Source: Verrucomicrobiota bacterium
Lineage (GTDB): Bacteria; Verrucomicrobiota; Verrucomicrobiia; Opitutales; Opitutaceae
Length of the DNA: 64,000 nucleotides
Assembly: GCA_023430565.1 (NCBI GenBank)
Contig: JAEZAD010000089.1
Location: 1 to 64,000 of the forward strand
Direction: 5' to 3'
Of the stretch, positions 59,465 through 64,000 are shown one piece after another (position 1 is the first letter of the stretch; every line of letters begins with the position of its first letter). The notes under the pieces were generated by a model. That model had not been told where the DNA came from. It saw only the letters and a list, made by a program, of their open reading frames with translations, and searched no databases. The translations under genes were made by a program, and so were the position numbers.

Positions 59465-59488
59465 ACCGTCATCACACTCACCCCCGTT

Positions 59489-59494
59489 AAGGAG
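59489..59494 (+). promoter_or_regulatory. Shine-Dalgarno of the SRPBCC gene
   Basis: AAGGAG, eight bases before ATG 59503, fixes the start. Confidence 0.7.
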
Positions 59495-59502
59495 AAACGT
59501 TT

Positions 59503-59949
59503 ATGTCCACCCACACCATCCGCCTCCACCGCGTCGTGCGCACGGCGCCCGAAAAAGTCTATCGCGCGTTTCTCGACGCCGATGCCATGCCGAAATGGCT
59601 GCCGCCCTACGGTTTCACCGCGAAGGTCCACCATGCCGACGCGAAGGTCGGCGGAACGTTCCGGATGTCGTTCACGAATTTCACGACGGGCCACAGCCAT
59701 GCCTTCGGCGGCAGCTATCTCGAACTCGTGCCGAACGAGCGCATTCGCTACACCGACAGGTTCGACGACCCGAATCTCCCCGGCGAAATGACGGTGACCG
59801 TCGAACTGAAAAAAATTTCCTGCGGCACCGAGCTGCACATCGAGCAAGCCGGCGTGCCGGCGATCATCCCGGCCGAAATGTGTTACCTGGGGTGGCAGGA
59901 ATCGCTCGAGCAACTCGCGAAGCTGGTGGAACCCGACATTCCGAACTGA
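59503..59949 (+). CDS. SRPBCC (AHSA1-like) protein
   Basis: A 148-residue helix-grip protein: 'IRLHRVVRTAPEKVYRAFLDADAM', 'GGTFRMSFTNFTTGHSHAFGG', 'PNERIRYTDRFDDPNLPGEM' and the C-terminal helix 'CYLGWQESLEQLAKLVEP'. Members bind hydrophobic ligands or act as small enzymes or chaperone activators; this polyketide-cyclase-like branch has no known function. It has a good Shine-Dalgarno and a perfect palindrome upstream. A second, unrelated-in-detail SRPBCC gene occurs at 60941. Confidence 0.9.
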   Translation: MSTHTIRLHRVVRTAPEKVYRAFLDADAMPKWLPPYGFTAKVHHADAKVGGTFRMSFTNFTTGHSHAFGGSYLELVPNERIRYTDRFDDPNLPGEMTVTVELKKISCGTELHIEQAGVPAIIPAEMCYLGWQESLEQLAKLVEPDIPN

Positions 59950-60074
59950 GGCGCGAGGGCGAAAGTGGCGGGCGGCTTGCGACGACGCGAGATGCCCGCA
60001 GAATCGCGGAGTAACGAGGTGCCGGCCGGCGAACAGGCCGGCGCCCGAGATCGAAATTTCGCTCCGCTCTTCGC

Positions 60075-60626
60075 ATGCCTGCCGCCTCCACCGTGCGTTT
60101 CGCCGAACTCGTCGCCCAAGGCGGCATGCCCGAAGTGCATCTTTCGTGGGTGGCGCCGGCCAAGGACCGCGAACTCCAACGCGCGGCGAAACAGCATCGG
60201 CTGGTGACGGTGCACCAGCACGCGCGCGGACCGAAGGATCACGGCGTGGTCGGATTGGAAACCGCGCCGGATGCGCAGTATTTCGTGTTTCCGAAATCGC
60301 TTCGCCCGTTCGCGGGTCGGAAGGTGATTGGCATCAAATACGAAATGCTGGAGGACGCGGCCGACGGTTCTGTGCGGAGCACAGACACGGGCAAACGGGA
60401 AAAACCGAAGCGCGCGCAAAAGCAGACGAGCGCGTCAAAACGCCGCTCGGCCACAAAACCCCCGGCGCCCGCGGCGGGGGAGGTTGAGACCGAAGCGGTT
60501 TTTATCACCGACACGGATCCGGTGAAGCGGGAGGCCCGACAAGCCTTGATCGCCCTCTCGGCGGGGCGCGTCGCGGAGGCGAAGCGTCATCTGCAGGCGA
60601 TTCTGGCGAGGGACGAGCGCGGGTGA
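60075..60626 (+). CDS. Basic protein of unknown function
   Basis: A 183-residue protein I do not recognise. The N-terminal half (residues 1-95) is globular-looking ('VRFAELVAQGGMPEVHLSWV', 'QHRLVTVHQHARGPKDHGVVGL', 'QYFVFPKSLRPFAGRKVIGIKY'), the middle is Lys/Arg/Ser-rich ('KREKPKRAQKQTSASKRR') and the C-terminus is a helix ('REARQALIALSAGRVAEAKRHL'). A nucleic-acid-binding role could fit the charge pattern but is only a guess. Confidence 0.7.
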   Translation: MPAASTVRFAELVAQGGMPEVHLSWVAPAKDRELQRAAKQHRLVTVHQHARGPKDHGVVGLETAPDAQYFVFPKSLRPFAGRKVIGIKYEMLEDAADGSVRSTDTGKREKPKRAQKQTSASKRRSATKPPAPAAGEVETEAVFITDTDPVKREARQALIALSAGRVAEAKRHLQAILARDERG

Positions 60627-60940
60627 CGGCGGCGGCAGACTATAGCCGTTCGGTGCCAGGGAGACTGTTCGAAGTCTTCTGCCTCCATGGATTCTTCGCT
60701 GCGCTCAGAATGATAGAAGGAAATTCCCGCGGCGCGAAATTCAACCCTCCGACCTTGTGGCGCGTCGGCAGATCGCAAACGAAACGAAAGCGCCCATGCC
60801 CGCGGTGACGCCAAACCCGGCGAGCACCGCCGGCCAGTGGCCGGGCGATGCTGGTGCTGCCTCACAGAGCTCCGCGCCGCGAGCCCGAGTGAAGCCGGGG
60901 TTTCGATAGGGTCGGTGAGACTGTAGCGACGCGGAAGAGA
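60627..60940. other. Intergenic stretch with one repeat arm, no supported gene
   Basis: This 314-bp gap between the basic protein gene and the minus-strand SRPBCC gene contains one arm (60688-60715, TGGATTCTTCGCTGCGCTCA then GAATGATA) of the inverted-repeat family found at 11569. On the minus strand, 60741-60905 is open and codes for a hydrophobic stretch ('AVLAGFGVTAGMGAFVSFAI'), but there is no start codon with a plausible site. Nothing else is seen. Confidence 0.6.
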
Positions 60941-61495
60941 TCAGCGCGGTTGTGCGGCGATGCGGAGTTTCTCGTAGTCGGATTTGAGCTGCATGAATGC
61001 CGACCAGAATGGCGGACGCGGTGCGCCTTCGAGCAGCGCGATGAGTTGCGCGAAGTGGGTGTGCCAGCCGGAGCCGAACTCGGCCATGTAGGGAAGGTCG
61101 CCGCCGGTCGCGCGGTGGGTGAGGACGAGCTGGACGTTCTGGCCCTGCGGCGTGAGCTCGATCGTCACTTCGGATTCGGCGTCGCTGCCAAAGGTGAACG
61201 CGAGCACGTGCGGCGGTTCGCAGCGAACCACGGTGCCGTCCATGCTGTGGCCGGTCTCGTGATGCTGCTCGTAATCTGCGGGTGCGGTTTCGTCGGGCGC
61301 GATTTCCTTGTGCCGAAACTGGAGCTGCATTTTGCCGCCGGCGCGCAACTCCATCGGTCCGCCCGCGAACCAGCGCGCGCGTTTTTCGGGATCGGTGAGG
61401 TAGTGCCAGACGCGATCGATGGGGCCGGGCAGGATGCGGATCATCCGGACTTCGGCGGGGCCGGTGAACGTGGCGTGTTGATCGTTGGTTTTCAT
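60941..61495 (-). CDS. SRPBCC (AHSA1-family) protein
   Basis: A 184-residue helix-grip protein: 'EVRMIRILPGPIDRVWHYLTDP', 'KRARWFAGGPMELRAGGKMQLQF', 'TIELTPQGQNVQLVLTHRATGG' and 'SGWHTHFAQLIALLEG'. These are the standard AHSA1/START-like blocks. It overlaps the upstream ArsR-type regulator by four bases (ATGA), a very common pairing in which ArsR controls the SRPBCC gene. Confidence 0.92.
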   Translation of the reverse strand: MKTNDQHATFTGPAEVRMIRILPGPIDRVWHYLTDPEKRARWFAGGPMELRAGGKMQLQFRHKEIAPDETAPADYEQHHETGHSMDGTVVRCEPPHVLAFTFGSDAESEVTIELTPQGQNVQLVLTHRATGGDLPYMAEFGSGWHTHFAQLIALLEGAPRPPFWSAFMQLKSDYEKLRIAAQPR

Positions 61496-61833
61496 GAGGA
61501 GGTCTTCTTCTTCGTTTTCCGTTTGTTCGCCTCGTCCTCGGCGCGCAGCTCGCGCTCGAGGGCATCGAGCCGGTGCGACCAGACGGAGCGGGTTTTCTGC
61601 AGCCAGGTTTCGAGGTCGTCGAAACCCTGGGGGTTGAGCGACTGGATGCGCGACTGGCCTTCGGCGCGGGTCGACACGAGCCCGGCCTCGCGGAGCACGT
61701 TCAAATGCTGCGAGATGGCCGGAGCGCTCAGGTCGAATTCGTTCACGAGTTCGCCCGCCGTCCGGTCGCGCACGGCGAGCAGTTCGACAATCCGCCGCCG
61801 CGTCGGGTCGGCGAGAGCGAGGAGGCTTTGCAT
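61492..61833 (-). CDS. ArsR-family transcriptional regulator
   Basis: A 113-residue winged-helix regulator: 'LLALADPTRRRIVELLAVRD', 'RTAGELVNEFDLSAPAISQHLNVLREAGLV', then a coiled-coil and Lys-rich tail. No metal-binding Cys motif is present, so it is of the SRPBCC-linked ArsR branch rather than a metal sensor. A dyad of TTAAGC half-sites lies 11 bp upstream of its start, indicating autoregulation. Confidence 0.93.
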   Translation of the reverse strand: MQSLLALADPTRRRIVELLAVRDRTAGELVNEFDLSAPAISQHLNVLREAGLVSTRAEGQSRIQSLNPQGFDDLETWLQKTRSVWSHRLDALERELRAEDEANKRKTKKKTSS

Positions 61834-61843
61834 GCGACCATAG

Positions 61844-61866
61844 ATTAAGCGAAAGCTTAATTAAGC
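61844..61866. promoter_or_regulatory. ArsR operator: three TTAAGC half-sites
   Basis: TTAAGC at 61845-61850, GCTTAA at 61855-61860 and TTAAGC at 61861-61866. The first two make ATTAAGC-GAAA-GCTTAAT, and the last two make the perfect palindrome GCTTAATTAAGC. It lies just upstream of the arsR-type start codon. Confidence 0.78.
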
Positions 61867-62018
61867 AAGGGCGAAAGTAGTGTCTGTTTCGCGCGCGGTA
61901 AATTTCGGGGGCGACGGGTGGTCTCCTGACATACGGTTGTCGCACGGCCGGGTAGAGTGGGGCGTTCCTCGCTGCGCGGTGCGCGGCGAAAATCGAAACC
62001 TCAACTCCCCCCCAGGTT

Positions 62019-62405
62019 ATGACCACCACGACAAAGACGAATGCCCTCAGCTGGTTTGAAATCTACGCCGCCGACTTCGAGCGGGCGCGGCGCTTCTACG
62101 AGACGATTCTCGACGAGCCGCTCACGCTCAGCGACATGCCGGGCGGGAAGATGGCGATGTTTTCCTTCGACCAGGAAAACGGCGTGGGCGGCGCCATCAC
62201 GACGATGGAAGGCTGCTCGCCCGGCGGCGCCGGCGGCACGATTGTCTATCTGAACGTCGAAGGAAAACTCGACGCGGTCGTCGGCCGCGTCGCCGCGGCA
62301 GGCGGCAAAGTCGTGCGCGAACGCATGCCGATCCCGCCGCACGGCTTCATCGCGTTTTTCCAGGACAGCGAAGGCAACCACGTCGGGCTGCATAGCATGA
62401 GTTGA
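62019..62405 (+). CDS. VOC-family protein (glyoxalase/bleomycin-resistance fold)
   Basis: A 128-residue protein of two beta-alpha-beta-beta-beta modules: 'LSWFEIYAADFERARRFYETIL' opens the first, 'GGTIVYLNVEGKLDAVVGRVAAAGG' the second, ending with 'GFIAFFQDSEGNHVGLHS', where Glu/His in the last strand are candidate metal ligands. The substrate is not known. Divergent from arsR; it may be controlled from the same 185-bp spacer. Its start follows a C-rich run without a clear Shine-Dalgarno. Confidence 0.92.
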   Translation: MTTTTKTNALSWFEIYAADFERARRFYETILDEPLTLSDMPGGKMAMFSFDQENGVGGAITTMEGCSPGGAGGTIVYLNVEGKLDAVVGRVAAAGGKVVRERMPIPPHGFIAFFQDSEGNHVGLHSMS

Positions 62406-62780
62406 TCACGCGGTGCGGCGCCGTTTGTTTCGAACAAAGACGGAGGCGGCGCTTTGGGTGTTTGGTGAAGGAGCCTGTTGTCAGGCGATTTCGGCCCGTG
62501 ATGACTTGGGGCCGCAAGTCGTCCGTCGGCAGGCTCCTTTTTTGTCGGAGTAGGGCTGGCGATTCGCGATCTGCGGGAAATTTGAGTTTCGCGTAGCCGG
62601 TTTTTTCGGCTCGCCCGTCTGAACCTCGCAGCCCGTCCGCTCGCCTGTGCCGCCCTCTTCGAAGGCCAGGTCGAGTTCAGGCCGCGTTTTACTCCGATTT
62701 CCCTTTTCCTGCCTGCCGCCACGACCGCCGGTTCACAGCCGGACGCGCCGCGGCGCCGGGCAAAAAACACGCAACCCCGC
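62406..62780 (+). other. Spacer before the TonB-dependent receptor: terminator and GC-rich leader
   Basis: This 375-bp region has no supported gene. Its main feature is the long stem-loop at 62468-62543. After it comes a GC-rich leader to the receptor start at 62781. No cobalamin-riboswitch motif was recognised. Confidence 0.6.
62468..62543 (+). terminator. Long stem-loop with T-run (terminator or attenuator)
   Basis: AAGGAGCCTG (62468-62477) pairs with CAGGCTCCTT (62530-62539), followed by a run of six T (62538-62543). Inside the loop a second hairpin GACTTG (62503-62508) / CAAGTC (62515-62520) can form. A simple terminator would not need the 50-nt inner domain. Confidence 0.75.
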
Positions 62781-64000
62781 ATGAACAACATCACCAAGCA
62801 CCTCGCCGCGCTCGCGATTTTCGCCAGCGCCGGTTCGCTGTTGGCGCAGACCCCGCCGGCCGCTTCGCAAAACGCCCCCACCGACGACGAAGTCGTCAAA
62901 CTTTCACCCTTCCTGGTCAGCGCCAGTGGTGAAGACGTTGGCCGTTATACCTCGCTCGAGTCGACGTCTGCCGGCCGCGTGCGCGTCAATATCATGAACT
63001 CGTCGCAAAACGTCTCCGTCATCACGAGCGAGATGCTCACGGATGTCGCGGCGGGCCGCATCCTCGATGCGACCAAATACATCGCGGGCATCACCGAATC
63101 GACGCTCCCCAACGCTCAGGACCGCACCAACGTCCGCGGTTTCCAGGCCGACGGTCGCACGGTCGACGGATTCACCTACGGCGGTTTCATGAGCATGGAT
63201 CCGGCGATCATCGACCGCATCGAGGTCGTCAAGGGCCCGAACGCCATCCTTGCGCCGCAGCCGACCTCTCCCGGCGGCACGGTCAACAACGCCACGAAGA
63301 AGCCGCAGTTCCGTGACTTCGGCATGGTCAATGTTCAAGTCGGCGAATTCGACGCCAACTCCGGTTTCATCGACGTCAACCGGCAGCTGAACGACGCCTT
63401 CGCCGTGCGCGCCGTCGTCTCGTTTCGCGATTGGGACAACTGGTGGCGCGACTCATCGATCCGTTCGATGACGCTGATGCCGGGGATCACGTGGAAAATC
63501 TCCGACACCACCCAGCTCACGTTCCAATATATCTTCACGCAGTGGCGGTCCTCGCTCTATCTCGGACTTCCGGTTGATCCCTCGTCGGGCACCAACAACA
63601 AGGCGCACATCATCGCCGGCGTGCCGAAGGACCTGAGCGTCTACGCCGACGACATCTTCCGCACCGACCAGCAGCACGACTGGAAGGTGCTTTTCACGAC
63701 GAAGCTCTGGAAGGGCATCGATATGCGTTTCTCGGCGTTGTATCACAAGACCTCGCAATATGCGCCGCAGCTCAACACCGGCAACAGCACCGGCGGCGCC
63801 GGCGGCAACCGCGATCCGCTCACCGGTTTCTACGAGCCGGGCATGCAATACCTGCAAACGCCGCCCTACACCGGCTCGCCGATCGCGACGCAGCCCACGC
63901 GCACCTTCGTGCGTTCCGGCACCGATCCGCGCGCGGATCCGCGCCAGCTGTTTCTCCAGAACGACTACGCCTACTTCTTCGAGAACGAGACCGTGAAGTC
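62781..64000 (+). CDS. TonB-dependent outer-membrane receptor, N-terminal part (cut by window edge)
   Basis: Open from ATG 62781 to the window edge, about 406 residues without a stop. Signal peptide ('LAALAIFASAGSLLAQ'), then 'VVKLSPFLVSASGEDVGRY', a short motif typical of Verrucomicrobiota receptors, and the plug domain: 'NVSVITSEMLTDVAAGRILDATKYIAGI', 'RTNVRGFQADGRTVDGF' and 'IDRIEVVKGPNAILA'. The first barrel strands follow. Substrate class is not clear. It would be energised by a TonB system like the one at 54847-58297. A normal receptor of this type is 800-1,100 residues, so at least half lies outside. Confidence 0.95.
   Translation, partial: MNNITKHLAALAIFASAGSLLAQTPPAASQNAPTDDEVVKLSPFLVSASGEDVGRYTSLESTSAGRVRVNIMNSSQNVSVITSEMLTDVAAGRILDATKYIAGITESTLPNAQDRTNVRGFQADGRTVDGFTYGGFMSMDPAIIDRIEVVKGPNAILAPQPTSPGGTVNNATKKPQFRDFGMVNVQVGEFDANSGFIDVNRQLNDAFAVRAVVSFRDWDNWWRDSSIRSMTLMPGITWKISDTTQLTFQYIFTQWRSSLYLGLPVDPSSGTNNKAHIIAGVPKDLSVYADDIFRTDQQHDWKVLFTTKLWKGIDMRFSALYHKTSQYAPQLNTGNSTGGAGGNRDPLTGFYEPGMQYLQTPPYTGSPIATQPTRTFVRSGTDPRADPRQLFLQNDYAYFFENETVK

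Noticed and set aside
60741..60905. Possible remnant membrane-protein gene on the minus strand ('AVLAGFGVTAGMGAFVSFAI')
   Set aside because: The stretch is hydrophobic and ends at a proper stop, but no start codon with a credible site is present and no family is recognised.
62406..62780. Cobalamin riboswitch ahead of the TonB-dependent receptor
   Set aside because: No B12-box-like GCCACTG element or matching architecture was found; only the nested stem-loop is supported.

Overview
The window is high-GC bacterial DNA that reads like a free-living, motile member of the Verrucomicrobiota, most likely Opitutaceae. The clearest pointers are the TonB-dependent receptor at the right edge, whose mature N-terminus carries the short 'LSPFLVSA' type motif common in that family, the DUF3450/ExbB/TonB/TPR transport cluster, a complete flagellar export and basal-body operon, and several dispersed inverted-repeat families in intergenic spaces. 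The taxonomic call is an inference from gene style, not from a marker gene. No rRNA, tRNA, CRISPR array, prophage or classical insertion sequence was seen.

Layout. 1-8.5 kb: the N-terminal half of a secretin (minus strand, cut by the window edge), chorismate synthase, a G3E-like protein with a degenerate P-loop, pyrimidine-nucleoside phosphorylase, a REP-associated tyrosine transposase (RAYT) with its REP-like palindromes, an ABC-F ATPase and an EamA exporter. 8.6-12.6 kb: a deoxyhypusine-synthase-like protein with its own terminator, a TetR repressor diverging from a DsrE-like plus flavin/PLP-oxidase-fold pair with twin operators, and a sugar epimerase-like protein. 12.6-19.9 kb: a YyaL/DUF255 thioredoxin-fold protein, a secreted protein that looks like a shortened beta-propeller protein, glutaredoxin, a 57-residue DUF1328 membrane protein, DUF1684, a DsbA-like protein and an AsmA-like anchored protein. 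20-27.5 kb: topoisomerase IV B and A subunits separated by three unrelated genes, then an acid phosphatase.

27.5-37 kb is a chemotaxis locus: cheW and a receptor on the minus strand, cheA-HDOD-cheD on the plus strand, and cheR-cheB-HD-GYP regulator on the minus strand. It runs directly into a flagellar operon at 37.2-52.1 kb: flgB, flgC, fliE, fliF, fliG, fliH, fliI, fliJ, a MotE-like gene, fliK, flgD, flgE, fliL, fliM, fliN, fliO, fliP, fliQ, fliR. A textbook sigma-54 promoter sits so close to flgB that the transcript would be almost leaderless. Together these two regions encode signal sensing, adaptation and the export apparatus, C-ring and hook base of the flagellum.

52.1-58.3 kb (minus strand) is a Ton-energisation cluster: DUF3450, a long ExbB, a short ExbB, TonB and a TPR protein, with no ExbD where one is expected, preceded by a CRP/FNR-like palindrome. 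58.4-64 kb holds an endonuclease/exonuclease/phosphatase-family protein, two SRPBCC proteins, an ArsR regulator with a clear operator, a VOC-family protein, a structured terminator and the start of a large TonB-dependent receptor, a plausible client of the Ton cluster.

The most unusual signals are the 19-bp palindrome TGTCAC(C/T)TA(A/T)TA(A/G)GTGACA, found three times including a pair spaced exactly 105 bp apart between fliH and fliI; the RAYT locus whose REP-like palindromes supply the stop codons of neighbouring genes; the near-leaderless sigma-54 flagellar promoter; the ExbD-less Ton cluster; and a visible change of third-codon-position preference between the first 20 kb and the flagellar operon.
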